Source: Burkholderiaceae bacterium (GTDB lineage: Bacteria; Pseudomonadota; Gammaproteobacteria; Burkholderiales; Burkholderiaceae_A). From it: a stretch of 64,000 nucleotides of DNA. The notes beneath the pieces were generated by a model. It ran no database searches. It saw only the letters and a program-made list of their open reading frames with translations, and was not told where the DNA came from. Position numbers and translations under genes: made by a program. The stretch lies in assembly GCA_018402635.1 (NCBI GenBank), contig JAGYIP010000008.1, positions 62,001 to 126,000 on the forward strand. Reading direction: 5' to 3'. Position 1 is the first letter of the stretch. Each line of letters opens with the position of its first letter. Below, piece by piece: positions 38,690-47,216 of this stretch.

Positions 38690-38998
38690 ATGTCCTATTT
38701 TGAGCGTCATGTCTTTTTTTGTATTAACCAGCGCGACGGCGGTGCCGAATGCTGCGCCGAACTTGGCGCAGCCAATGCCCAAGCCCATGCAAAGGCAAGA
38801 CTTCAGGCCGCCAATGCCCATGGTCCGGGGAAGGTGCGGGCCAACCGGGCGGGCTGCCTTGACCGCTGCTCCGAAGGGCCAGTTTTGGTGGTCTATCCTG
38901 AAGGCATCTGGTACCGCTATGTCGATACCACCGACATTGATGAGATCGTCGATCGCCACCTTATTGGCGGTGAAACGGTTGAGCGACTGCGCATTTAA
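38690..38998 (+). CDS. Thioredoxin-like [2Fe-2S] ferredoxin
   Basis: The 102-residue protein is a thioredoxin-fold ferredoxin. Cys11, Cys21/Cys22 and the GCLDRC pair (Cys56 and Cys60) are placed to bind a [2Fe-2S] cluster. VLVVYPEGIWYRYVDTTD is the conserved C-terminal segment. The start MSYFERHVFFCINQR at 38690 is chosen for family length. It probably forms an operon with the VanZ-like protein, the hydrolase and the dac-like gene. Confidence 0.88.
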   Translation: MSYFERHVFFCINQRDGGAECCAELGAANAQAHAKARLQAANAHGPGKVRANRAGCLDRCSEGPVLVVYPEGIWYRYVDTTDIDEIVDRHLIGGETVERLRI

Positions 38999-39036
38999 TT
39001 TCAGGCCCCGTTGTTGAACCCCTTGCCCACGACCGT

Positions 39037-39732
39037 TTGAACGCTCAGACCGAACGCCTCATCATTCAGGGCCCTGCCGGCAACCTAGAACTGGCTGTCG
39101 ATCAGCCCGGGCAGGCAATCAAGCCCCTTGGCCTTGCTGTCATTGCCCATCCGCATCCCCTTTTTGGCGGCAACCTCGATCACAAGGTGGTCCAGACCCT
39201 GGTCCGTGCCTTTGTTGATCTTGGTATGGTCTGCGTGCGGCCCAATTTTCGCGGGGTTGGAAAAAGCCAAGGCAGCCATGCCCACGGCGAGGGTGAGCAG
39301 GAAGATCTCTGGGCGGCCTGGCAATGGGCCGAGGTACGCTATGCGGGGCTGGTCGGGCAGCGTCGCTGGATGGGTGGCTTTTCTTTCGGTGCTGCGGTTG
39401 CCAGTTTCGTCGCCCACCAGTGGCCCGACAGACGACCCTCGCTCGGTCTGCCGCCCATCAACCTTCAAGCCTGCATCCTTGTTGGGCTGGCGGTGACCCG
39501 GCTTACGCCTGCCGACCTAAGTGACCGCTCTGCTCTTGTTCACGGGGAGGACGATGAGGTTGTGCCGCTTCAGGCCGTCTACCGATTTGCCCAAGACCAG
39601 AAAAAACCCGTCATCGTCATGCCAGGGGCCGGCCATTTCTTTCATGGTCGACTCACCGAGCTGCGGGCTCTTATTCAGTTTGCCATTTACGGCCTTACTG
39701 CAGACCAGACACGCCAGGCCGACGGGGGTTAA
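39037..39732 (+). CDS. Alpha/beta hydrolase
   Basis: The 231-residue cytoplasmic hydrolase has the nucleophile elbow GFSFGAAV (GxSxG), a likely catalytic Asp in GEDDEVVPL and His in PGAGHFFHGRL. AHPHPLFGGNLDHKVV and RPNFRGVGKSQG fit the family of small proteobacterial hydrolases found next to this ferredoxin. The start is a TTG at 39037. Substrate is unknown. Confidence 0.87.
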   Translation: MNAQTERLIIQGPAGNLELAVDQPGQAIKPLGLAVIAHPHPLFGGNLDHKVVQTLVRAFVDLGMVCVRPNFRGVGKSQGSHAHGEGEQEDLWAAWQWAEVRYAGLVGQRRWMGGFSFGAAVASFVAHQWPDRRPSLGLPPINLQACILVGLAVTRLTPADLSDRSALVHGEDDEVVPLQAVYRFAQDQKKPVIVMPGAGHFFHGRLTELRALIQFAIYGLTADQTRQADGG

Positions 39733-39733
39733 C

Positions 39734-40963
39734 GTGAGCCTAAGAATGCCACTAGTAGCAGGCCTTGCCCTCTGTCTGGCCGTGTTCTTGGCCTTTAGCC
39801 CGGTCGCCAAGGCCCAGTCAGGCTCGAATTTCTGGCCCATGCCCAGTCAAATTTCTGCAGACTCCTGGCTTCTTATCGACCTCTCCACTGGCCAGACGCT
39901 CGCGAGCCTCAACGAGAACCAGCCCATGCACCCGGGAGGCCTCACCGCACTCATGACCTCCTACCTCACCTTCGCTGCCCTACGCGACAGGGTCATTCGG
40001 CTTGAACAGGTTATCCCTAGCCCGCCAGAGTCCGAAATCCCCCCGGGGCCCCGAATTTTTTTAGGCGCACAGGGTGCAAGTGTGAAGGAGCTTCTCGAAG
40101 GGGTTCTTGTTCTGGCAGCCCACGATGCTGGCCTGGCCCTGGCCCGCGCCATTTCAGGCTCTGAAGCCAGTTTTGTTAGTCTCATGAATCAGACAGCCCA
40201 GAAACTGGGCATGCGCCAGACGGTGTTTGTAAATGCAAGCGGCGCCTTTCATATCAACACACAAAGCTCTGCGCGCGATCTGGCCATCCTGGCCTCAACG
40301 CTCTTTCAAGACTTTCCCGATGCATTAACCTATTCAAGCCGCCGTGAAATTAGCTTTAATGGCATTCGTCAGACCAACCCCAACCGGCTTCTCTGGCTTG
40401 ACCGAAGTGTGGACGGCCTTATGGCCACCGACCTACCCGGCCGCTCAAGCGCCTTGGTTGCGGCAAAACGCCCCCAGCCCCTAGGGTCCCAGGAACAGGT
40501 TCAACGCCGGATGATGGTGGTGATAAGCCAGGCTGAAACCCCTGAAAAACGCGTGCAAGATGCCCAGAGGCTGCTTAACTTTGGCTATCAGCAGTTCGAC
40601 CTTATTCGGTTGTATCGGCAGAACGAGGTCTCGGCGGCCATCCGCGTTTACAAAGGCGCAATCGACTCCCTCAACACAGAGTTTCGTCAGGACGTGCTTG
40701 TTGCCATCCCAAGAAACCAACAAGGCGGTATTCGCTCCGAGCTTCAGCACCCACAAGGCGTGGTCGCTCCTATTGTCGCCAATCAGCCCGTTGGCGAGCT
40801 GCGTGTCTGGTTTGGCTCGCGTCAGATTCACAGCGTCTCCTTGGTTGCCGCCGAGTCCGTTCGGCCCGCCGGCCTTTTGGGCCGAGCCATTGACAGTCTG
40901 GTGTTATGGTGGAATTCATTAGGTTTTTCTCCTTCTGCTCAAGCAACAGGACCATCCCCATGA
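39734..40963 (+). CDS. D-Ala-D-Ala carboxypeptidase-like protein lacking all catalytic motifs
   Basis: This 409-residue protein has the PBP5/DacA architecture: signal peptide ending near SPVAKAQ, peptidase S11 domain, and a C-terminal PBP5-type beta domain. By alignment with PBP5 the SxxKxMT motif is HPGGLTALMT (Ser to Gly69, Lys to Ala72). The SGN motif is AAH (128-130) and the KTG motif is MAT (230-232). The surrounding framework (PG.LT.LMTSYL, EGVLVLAAHDAGLALA, VDGLMATDLPG) is well kept and the frame is intact. It should be unable to cleave D-Ala or bind beta-lactams covalently, so a structural or regulatory role is inferred. GTG start at 39734; ATG overlap with dat. Confidence 0.88.
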   Translation: MSLRMPLVAGLALCLAVFLAFSPVAKAQSGSNFWPMPSQISADSWLLIDLSTGQTLASLNENQPMHPGGLTALMTSYLTFAALRDRVIRLEQVIPSPPESEIPPGPRIFLGAQGASVKELLEGVLVLAAHDAGLALARAISGSEASFVSLMNQTAQKLGMRQTVFVNASGAFHINTQSSARDLAILASTLFQDFPDALTYSSRREISFNGIRQTNPNRLLWLDRSVDGLMATDLPGRSSALVAAKRPQPLGSQEQVQRRMMVVISQAETPEKRVQDAQRLLNFGYQQFDLIRLYRQNEVSAAIRVYKGAIDSLNTEFRQDVLVAIPRNQQGGIRSELQHPQGVVAPIVANQPVGELRVWFGSRQIHSVSLVAAESVRPAGLLGRAIDSLVLWWNSLGFSPSAQATGPSP

Positions 40964-41904
40964 ATGCAAGCTTTCTTGACCATGCCTTCGATTTGTCGTT
41001 TCCCGAGCAGCTCGACCCCAAGAGCATTGCCTACCTTAATGGCGAGTTCCTTGCCCTTGAAGAGGCCAAGGTGTCGGTGCTCGATCGCGGGTTTTTATTC
41101 GCCGATGGCATCTACGAGGTGGTGCCTGTTTATCGACGCAATCCGTTTCTCTGGAAGAATCATCTGCGCCGGCTGGTCAGAAGCCTAGCGGCCATTCAGT
41201 TGGCCTGCCCTCTTAGCGAAGAAGACTGGACAGAGCTGGTGCATCAGATGATTGAACACCAGCCCTTTGACGATCAGTTTATTTACCTGCAGATCACTCG
41301 CGGCTCGGCTCGGCGAGATCACGCCTTTCCTCAAAAGCTGCGGCCCACTGTTTTTGCCATGGCCACCGAATTTCATCGGCCCGGCCAGGCCGATCGAGAA
41401 AACGGTCTGAAGGCCATCACCGTTGACGATGAGCGCTGGCTGCGTTGCGACATTAAATCTGTTGCGCTTTTGGCCAATGTCCTGGCCCGCCAGAAGGCCG
41501 TTGAGCAAGGCGCTCACGAGGCAATACTCATTCGCGATGGTGTCGTTACCGAGGGCGCCTCAAGCAATATCTGGCTTGTTGTTGCGGGTGAGTTGCTTGG
41601 TCATCCCAGAAACAATCTTGCACTCGAAGGCATTCGCTACGGCCTCATCGAGGAACTTGCCAAGGGCTGCGGGCTTAAACTTAGCCTACGCGAACGCAGT
41701 CCAGACGATCTTGCACGTGCCAGCGAGGTTTTACTTAGCTCGGCAACCAAAGAGCTCTTGGCCATCACCTCCATTAATCAGGCGCCCGTGGCGCAGGGCC
41801 AGCCGGGGCCTGTGTTTCAGAAACTTCGCGCGGCCTATGACAAGGCCATTGAGATGCAATGCCCGAGGGCGCAGCTAGCCAAGGCGGCCTCTCCAACAGG
41901 CTAG
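40960..41904 (+). CDS. dat: D-amino-acid aminotransferase (PLP fold type IV)
   Basis: The 314-residue enzyme is of the branched-chain/D-amino-acid aminotransferase family. YLNGEFLALEEAKVSVLDRGFLFADGIYEVV near the N-terminus (positions about 26-56) and the PLP lysine in RCDIKSVALLANVLA (Lys166) are diagnostic; TEGASSNIWLV binds phosphate. It likely makes D-Ala or D-Glu from keto acids. The ATG at 40960 overlaps the dac-like stop. Family members also include aminodeoxychorismate lyase, but this gene neighbourhood favours dat. Confidence 0.88.
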   Translation: MNASFLDHAFDLSFPEQLDPKSIAYLNGEFLALEEAKVSVLDRGFLFADGIYEVVPVYRRNPFLWKNHLRRLVRSLAAIQLACPLSEEDWTELVHQMIEHQPFDDQFIYLQITRGSARRDHAFPQKLRPTVFAMATEFHRPGQADRENGLKAITVDDERWLRCDIKSVALLANVLARQKAVEQGAHEAILIRDGVVTEGASSNIWLVVAGELLGHPRNNLALEGIRYGLIEELAKGCGLKLSLRERSPDDLARASEVLLSSATKELLAITSINQAPVAQGQPGPVFQKLRAAYDKAIEMQCPRAQLAKAASPTG

Positions 41905-41912
41905 CCTTACAG

Positions 41913-42191
41913 ATGATGCCGATCCCTGACCCGCAAGAATCACTTATTGAATTTCCTTGCGAGTTCCCCATTAAGGTCATGGGCCTGCGGCGCGAAGGCT
42001 TCGCCCAAGAAATGCTCAATGCCCTTGCCGAGCTTGTGCCCGATATCGCCGCTGAAAAAATTGAAATGCGGGTGAGCAAACAGGCCACCTACATAAGCCT
42101 CACCATTTATGTTCAGACGCATTCAAAGGCCCATCTCGACCAAATCTACCTCTGTCTAACGGGTCATCCATGGGTCAAAGTGGTTCTCTAG
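41913..42191 (+). CDS. ybeD: DUF493/YbeD family protein
   Basis: The 92-residue protein is YbeD-like: SLIEFPCEFPIKVMGLRREGF and YISLTIYVQTHSKAHLDQIY are the family core. The fold is ACT-like and the protein is thought to be regulatory; its role is unproven. It is the usual gene between dac/dat and lipB. Two adjacent ATGs (41913 and 41916) are possible starts. It overlaps lipB by 22 bases. Confidence 0.88.
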   Translation: MMPIPDPQESLIEFPCEFPIKVMGLRREGFAQEMLNALAELVPDIAAEKIEMRVSKQATYISLTIYVQTHSKAHLDQIYLCLTGHPWVKVVL

Positions 42192-42826
42192 TTGTCTGGT
42201 CTTCAGGCCATGGCCTTGACTACCGGGTGGCCATCGAGCGCATGACAAGCTACACCCTTGGGCGCGACGAGCAGTCCAATGACGCCTTGTGGCCCGTTGA
42301 GCACTCCGCAGTCTTCAGTCTTGGCCTCGCAGCCCAGAAACATCATCTTCTAAACACAGGGTCCATTCCCGTTGTGCAGACAGACCGTGGGGGTCAGGTC
42401 ACCTACCACGGGCCAGGCCAGCTGGTGGTTTATTGCCTGTTGAATCTTCGTCGTTATCAGCTCACCGTGCGAAGCCTGGTAAGACTGCTCGAAGACGCGC
42501 TCATTGGCTTCATTGAGGGCCTCGGTATTAAGCCCGCCTATCGCGTGGTGGGAGCGCCCGGGGTCTATGTCAATTTTCAGCGCGAGCGCCATAAAATTGC
42601 GGCCCTTGGTCTGAAAATTAAAAATGGCTGCTCCTACCACGGCATTGCCTTAAACCTTCAGATGGATCTTGAGCCGTTTGAGCGAATCAACCCCTGCGGA
42701 ATACAAGGATTGAAGGTCACAGACCTGTCTAAAATGGGTGTTGCAATGCCATTGGACGAGGCGGCCCAGCGTGTCTGCCAGATCATCTCTGAAATGCTCT
42801 TAAGCCGAAGGCCTCATGACCACTAA
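42170..42826 (+). CDS. lipB: Octanoyltransferase LipB
   Basis: The 218-residue enzyme transfers octanoate from acyl carrier protein to lipoyl domains. [19 protein letters not shown], the lysine in [15 protein letters not shown] and the thioester Cys in [16 protein letters not shown] are present, so it should be active. It overlaps ybeD upstream and lipA downstream (11 bases), giving a tight lipoate operon. Confidence 0.96.
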   Translation: MGQSGSLVVWSSGHGLDYRVAIERMTSYTLGRDEQSNDALWPVEHSAVFSLGLAAQKHHLLNTGSIPVVQTDRGGQVTYHGPGQLVVYCLLNLRRYQLTVRSLVRLLEDALIGFIEGLGIKPAYRVVGAPGVYVNFQRERHKIAALGLKIKNGCSYHGIALNLQMDLEPFERINPCGIQGLKVTDLSKMGVAMPLDEAAQRVCQIISEMLLSRRPHDH

Positions 42827-43790
42827 CCAAAGCCCTTCCCCCGCCTCGCCTTCTGCAGCCGTTAAGAAGAAGGGGGCAGCGAAGACCCGCCTGATTCCTA
42901 TCGTTGCGCATACCGAAAGCATTGGCCCTAAGCCAAGCTGGATTCGCGTGAAGGCCCCGAGTCTGGGCTCGCGCTTTTTTGAGATTAAGGCTATTTTGCG
43001 GGAGCACCGTCTTCACACCGTCTGTGAAGAAGCCTCCTGCCCCAATATCGGAGAGTGTTTTGGAAAGGGCACGGCCACCTTCATGATCATGGGTGATCGC
43101 TGCACACGCCGCTGCCCTTTTTGTGATGTTGGTCATGGACGGCCAGACCCCCTGGATACCGAAGAGCCGCAGAACCTGGCCAAAACCATTGCGGCCTTAA
43201 AGCTGCGCTACGTTGTTGTCACAAGCGTAGACCGTGACGACCTAAAGGATGGGGGTGCCAGTCACTTCGTGCAATGCATTGAAGAAATTCGGGCTCGTGC
43301 GCCAAGCACGCAGATTGAGGTGCTTGTGCCCGATTTTCGTGGGCGGCTCGATCGTGCCCTTGATATTTTAATTACCGCCCCACCCGATGTTATGAACCAC
43401 AACCTTGAGACTGTTCCTAGGCTCTACAGAAAGGCGCGTCCGGGCTCCGACTACCTCCATTCCCTAAGGCTCTTAAAAGAGTTCAAGCAGCGCGTACCCG
43501 GTGTGCCCACCAAAAGCGGTTTAATGCTTGGGCTAGGTGAAACCAATGAGGAAATCGTTCAGGTCATGCACGATCTTCGCGCCCATGATGTCGACATGAT
43601 TACCATTGGCCAGTACCTTGCACCCTCCACCGCCCATCTGCCCGTTCTGCGCTATGTGAGCCTGGACGAGTTTGGGTTTCTTGAGGCCACAGCCAAGGAA
43701 TTAGGGTTTGCCCATGCAGCGGTGGGGCCCTTGGTACGCTCGTCCTACCATGCCGATCATCAGGCCGAACTGGCGGGCTTCGCATCGTAA
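42816..43790 (+). CDS. lipA: Lipoyl synthase LipA
   Basis: This 324-residue radical-SAM enzyme inserts two sulfurs into octanoyl-protein. The auxiliary cluster motif [12 protein letters not shown] (C-x4-C-x5-C), the radical-SAM motif CTRRCPFC and the C-terminal RSSYHAD serine are all present. An N-terminal extension of about 40 residues rich in Ser/Ala/Lys precedes the core. It follows lipB with overlapping reading frames. Confidence 0.97.
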   Translation: MTTNQSPSPASPSAAVKKKGAAKTRLIPIVAHTESIGPKPSWIRVKAPSLGSRFFEIKAILREHRLHTVCEEASCPNIGECFGKGTATFMIMGDRCTRRCPFCDVGHGRPDPLDTEEPQNLAKTIAALKLRYVVVTSVDRDDLKDGGASHFVQCIEEIRARAPSTQIEVLVPDFRGRLDRALDILITAPPDVMNHNLETVPRLYRKARPGSDYLHSLRLLKEFKQRVPGVPTKSGLMLGLGETNEEIVQVMHDLRAHDVDMITIGQYLAPSTAHLPVLRYVSLDEFGFLEATAKELGFAHAAVGPLVRSSYHADHQAELAGFAS

Positions 43791-43830
43791 AAGGTTAGGG
43801 CTTCAAGCCTTCGCCCATAAAGGCGGAAAC

Positions 43831-43863
43831 AAAAAAACGCAAAGCCCCACGCTTTTTCCGTTT
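43831..43863. terminator. Possible bidirectional terminator between lipA and tlpA-like gene
   Basis: In the convergent gap, AAAGC-CCCAC-GCTTT forms a short stem, flanked by AAACG and CGTTT that could extend it. A run of A's lies on one side and T's on the other. The stem is weak, and it abuts the stop codon of the minus-strand gene. Confidence 0.4.
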
Positions 43864-44356
43864 AAGTTGCTGCAGCAAGTTCTTGCATAAGCCATTGCCG
43901 AAGCGAATTAAAGTCGGGTTCTCCGACATAACGCCGCGTCACGTAGCCATTGCGATCGACAATAAAGGTTGTTGGCGTTACGGCCACATCACCCCAGGCC
44001 CTTGCCCAGGCCTGATCGAGGTCGTGAATAACCAGAAAGGGAAGGCCGCGGTCTAGAACAAACTGATTCAAAAAGTCGGGCCTGTCGTAGCTCATGGCCA
44101 CCGCCACGGTTTGAAAGCCCTTCTCGGCAAACTCTTCATGCAGGGCGATGAGCTCGGGCATTTCCTTTACGCAAGTAATGCAGCTGGTCGCCCAGAAATT
44201 AACCAGGTAGGGCTTGCCGCGCAGCGCTTCGGTGGAAACGAGCTGGCCTTTCAGGTCTTGAGATGCAACCACTGGGCTGGGTGAGGGCCTTAGGAAAGAC
44301 CACCAGGCGCCTGCGACCAGAATAAGGACAAGCCCAAGGGAAAGCCACTTCTTCAT
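43862..44356 (-). CDS. TlpA/ResA-like thiol-disulfide oxidoreductase
   Basis: The 164-residue protein has an N-terminal membrane anchor (MKKWLSLGLVLILVAGAWWS). A periplasmic thioredoxin-like domain follows with the CxxC pair Cys59-Ile-Thr-Cys62 in NFWATSCITCVKEMPEL. The DVAVTPTTFIVDRNG segment carries the cis-proline. Proteins of this kind reduce apo-cytochromes c or metal sites; the exact partner is unknown. It is convergent with lipA. Confidence 0.88.
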   Translation of the reverse strand: MKKWLSLGLVLILVAGAWWSFLRPSPSPVVASQDLKGQLVSTEALRGKPYLVNFWATSCITCVKEMPELIALHEEFAEKGFQTVAVAMSYDRPDFLNQFVLDRGLPFLVIHDLDQAWARAWGDVAVTPTTFIVDRNGYVTRRYVGEPDFNSLRQWLMQELAAAT

Positions 44357-44405
44357 TATGAAAGTCTCCTAGCCAAGGTTTCGAGTAATAAACCTTGGAC
44401 CATGA

Positions 44406-45080
44406 TTATGGCTTTGGGTTCTGTCCACGTGTCTCAGGGGGCGGGCCTCCGGCGTCAACGGCTCGCTCGATGGCCTTGCGTTGATCCTCCGAAATAATTT
44501 CAAAGGCCCGTACCACACGGCGAACCCCAGGAACGCGCGAGGTTAGGCTGGCCGCCTCGTTGGCCTCTTTTTCAGTAACCAGCCCCATAAGGTAGACGGT
44601 GGACGACTCGGTGACCACCTTAATGGCATTGGCATTGATGGAGCGGTGGTCGAGCAAGGTGAGCTTGACGCGCGTTGTAAGGTAGACGTCTTGGGTGTAG
44701 GAGACCGTGCCGGCGGGTCGAGAGAGCTGAATTTCATTAACCACCTGACGCACATTCTCAACCTTCGCCACAATCTCGCCAATTTCGAGCTTGGTTGCAG
44801 CATCGGGGGCAAAGCCTGTAATAAGGGCCGTTCGGTTAAAGCTCACGACGCTTGTTGAAATGGCCTTGTCGGAGCTAAACCTTTGGCGCAGACGACTGGC
44901 GGCCTTGAGCTCAATGGCCTGGTCTTCGGCCTGGGCGCCTGTTGTTCGTCGGTCACTCATGGACATTGCTCCTGCAACCATACCGGTTGCCACCACGGGA
45001 AAACAGCCCGGCAGCGCCAGGATAAACAAGGGGAGCATCAACAAGACGGGCCAGGTTGATCGAGAGGCAGGCAATTTCAC
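44406..45080 (-). CDS. BON-domain outer-membrane lipoprotein, DolP/YraP-like
   Basis: The 224-residue protein has a lipoprotein signal with lipobox LPGC, then two BON domains. The first includes RQRFSSDKAISTSVVSFNRT and VLITGFAPD-like ALITGFAPDA; the second includes TRVKLTLLDHRSINANAIKV and SSTVYLMGLVTEKEANEA. This matches DolP, which supports outer-membrane integrity. The nearby yraN (UPF0102) gene is the usual neighbour of this protein family. Confidence 0.88.
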   Translation of the reverse strand: MKLPASRSTWPVLLMLPLFILALPGCFPVVATGMVAGAMSMSDRRTTGAQAEDQAIELKAASRLRQRFSSDKAISTSVVSFNRTALITGFAPDAATKLEIGEIVAKVENVRQVVNEIQLSRPAGTVSYTQDVYLTTRVKLTLLDHRSINANAIKVVTESSTVYLMGLVTEKEANEAASLTSRVPGVRRVVRAFEIISEDQRKAIERAVDAGGPPPETRGQNPKP

Positions 45081-45138
45081 GTGGCAAGGCTCCTAAGAAG
45101 CAATTGTTAACCCCCATTCTAAATGCTTTAGGGTTTAT

Positions 45139-45522
45139 TCAGTACTGCGAATCACTAAGGCTAAAAGCAGCATTAATCCAGCTTATCTGCCCATTGGCAT
45201 CAAGACCAACCACGTCAAACCGGCAGGCGGGCAAGGTTTTCCAGCCCGTCTTTAACAGCCAACAACGGCTTGCATGAATAATACGGCGTTGCTTTTGCCA
45301 ATGCACCGACGCCAGCGCCCCGCCAAACCTAGCGTTCGTCCGTTGTCGAACCTCGACAAATACAAGCTGCTGGCCATCGCGCATAATAAGGTCAAGCTCG
45401 CCGCCTCGAAACAACTGATTCCTTGCAATCAGCGTGAGGCCCTGCGATTGCAAGAAAGTCAGGGCAAGGTCTTCGGCAGCCTGGCCTGCGGCGCGAGAGG
45501 AGATTGACGGCGGCAATGACAT
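45139..45522 (-). CDS. yraN: UPF0102 protein YraN
   Basis: The 127-residue protein has the YraN endonuclease-like core: RAAGQAAEDLALTFLQSQGL, then ARNQLFRGGELDLIMRDGQ and LVFVEVRQRTNARFGGA, with the Asp and Glu-x-Lys/Arg-type residues of a PD-(D/E)XK-like fold. Biological role is unknown. Start MSLPPSISSRAAGQ at 45522 is chosen over a 24-codon extension. Its start lies within the 5' end of the divergent rsmI gene. Confidence 0.87.
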   Translation of the reverse strand: MSLPPSISSRAAGQAAEDLALTFLQSQGLTLIARNQLFRGGELDLIMRDGQQLVFVEVRQRTNARFGGALASVHWQKQRRIIHASRCWLLKTGWKTLPACRFDVVGLDANGQISWINAAFSLSDSQY

Positions 45523-46466
45523 ACCAACAAAGCTTGACCACCAGGGCCCAGGCCGATCTATCACCCAACCGCTCAAGGCTTTATGTTGTTGCAACCCCCA
45601 TCGGCAATCTTGGCGATCTCAGTGCCCGAGCACGAGAAGTGCTGGCCCAGGCAGACGCCATCTGCGCGGAGGATACGCGTGTTTTCCGCCACCTCTGCAA
45701 GGCCGCAGGCTTATCGACCACCAAACGGCTGGTCAGCCTTCATGCCCACAACGAGATGGAAAAGATCGCCGAGGTGACGAGCCTTTTGCAGCAGAATCTG
45801 TCGGTGGCACTGGTGAGTGACGCGGGCACTCCAGGGCTCTCGGACCCCGGACAGCGTCTGGTGGCCGAGCTTTCCCGACAAGGCTTTGAGAGTGTCGCTG
45901 TTCCTGGTCCAAGCGCCCTAACGGCGGCCTTAAGTATTGGCGGGCTAAGGCCCGAGGACGATGAGCCGATTATGTTCTGGGGGTTTTTACCTGCTCGCAA
46001 AAAGCAGCGTCAAGACCAATTGGCCAGGCTCGCCCTTCTGCCAGGTCTTTCTGTTTTCTTTGAAAGCCCGCACCGTATCTTGGGCTGCCTTGAAGATGCC
46101 TTGCTTGCCTTTAACGAGGGGTCACAGGTGGTTGTGGCGCGCGAGCTGACCAAACGCTTTGAGACCTGCCTGAGGGGGTCGCTGACGGAAGTGGTTGCGA
46201 AACTCAAGGCCCAGAAACAGGCTACTGATGCCCAGGCCTTTAAGGGCGAATTTGTAGTGCTTGTTAAAAACCTGCTGAACCATTCGGGGCACGAGACAGC
46301 AACGGCTTACGAGCCATCGGAACAAACCCTACAGCCCCATGACCTTGTCTGGCTGAAAAGCCTATGCAGGCATTGCCCAAAACCTCTGGCTGCCAAGCTT
46401 GCTGCACAGGCCCTTGGGCTTAGTCGTGAACAGGCCTACCGGCTCGTGCTTCAGACACAGAGCTAA
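45516..46466 (+). CDS. rsmI: 16S rRNA 2'-O-ribose methyltransferase RsmI
   Basis: The 316-residue enzyme methylates the 2'-hydroxyl of C1402 in 16S rRNA. LYVVATPIGNLGDLSARA, AICAEDTRVFRHL, VSDAGTPGLSDPGQRLV and VPGPSALTAALSIGG are the conserved tetrapyrrole-methylase-type motifs. The ATG at 45516 is preferred; a TTG four codons upstream is possible. It diverges from yraN with overlapping 5' ends. Confidence 0.94.
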   Translation: MTYQQSLTTRAQADLSPNRSRLYVVATPIGNLGDLSARAREVLAQADAICAEDTRVFRHLCKAAGLSTTKRLVSLHAHNEMEKIAEVTSLLQQNLSVALVSDAGTPGLSDPGQRLVAELSRQGFESVAVPGPSALTAALSIGGLRPEDDEPIMFWGFLPARKKQRQDQLARLALLPGLSVFFESPHRILGCLEDALLAFNEGSQVVVARELTKRFETCLRGSLTEVVAKLKAQKQATDAQAFKGEFVVLVKNLLNHSGHETATAYEPSEQTLQPHDLVWLKSLCRHCPKPLAAKLAAQALGLSREQAYRLVLQTQS

Positions 46467-46492
46467 AAGCTTTATTAAAGGGCGGCGTGCGG

Positions 46493-47146
46493 CTAGCCTG
46501 CCTTGCGCTCTTTGTTAACAAGGTAATCAACCACGGCCAGCGCACGCTGGTGATGCCCGCCCACCATGGAGGGCGATGTGACATAGCGGCCATTGACTGC
46601 AAGTTGAGGCACGCCATCAATTCGATAGGCCTGCATTAAGGCGTTTGCGCGCTTCATCTGCGACTGAACCGAAAAAGACATCCAGGCCTTCTCGTAACGC
46701 GCGGGATCAACCCCATTGGCCTTGGCAAAACGTTTCTGATCTTCGAGGCTAAGAAGGGGCTTGCGTTCAACATGAATTGCCTCAAAGATTTTCGAAGCGA
46801 GCCTCTCGGCAATGCCCATGGACTCAAGGCTGTAAAAAAGGCGTTGATGGGTCTCTTCCCGAAAGGGGACATGAACCTTACGAAAGACCACGTCCTTGGC
46901 AAGGCTCGCCTTCCAGGAGGCCAAAGGGCCTTCAAAACTTTTGCAGTGCGGGCAGCCGTACCAGAAGAACTCAAGCACCTCGATTTTGTCGGCACTGGCA
47001 GTGGCAACCGCCTGACGAAGAACGCGGTAGTCAATGCCCTCATCAAAGCCCTGCGCCCATGCGGCTGGGCAGGCACCAAGCGCAGATAGACCAAGCAGGC
47101 CCAGACCGAGCTGACGACGCTTTACGTTTAAATTCGCTTCTCGCAT
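46493..47146 (-). CDS. dsbA: Thiol:disulfide interchange protein DsbA
   Basis: The 217-residue periplasmic oxidase introduces disulfide bonds into exported proteins. A signal peptide (about 1-32, ending AWAQ) precedes a thioredoxin domain with Cys65-Pro-His-Cys68 (FFWYGCPHCKSFEGP). YRIDGVPQLAVNGRYVTSP carries the cis-Pro loop. It follows the SPOR-domain gene and argS, a standard order in Burkholderiales. Confidence 0.95.
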   Translation of the reverse strand: MREANLNVKRRQLGLGLLGLSALGACPAAWAQGFDEGIDYRVLRQAVATASADKIEVLEFFWYGCPHCKSFEGPLASWKASLAKDVVFRKVHVPFREETHQRLFYSLESMGIAERLASKIFEAIHVERKPLLSLEDQKRFAKANGVDPARYEKAWMSFSVQSQMKRANALMQAYRIDGVPQLAVNGRYVTSPSMVGGHHQRALAVVDYLVNKERKAG

Positions 47147-47216
47147 AACAATTCTCCTTGTTCACTTATTGGGCGAAGACTTTTTTTAAAAGGCAGGTGA
47201 GCCCCACCAAATCGCT

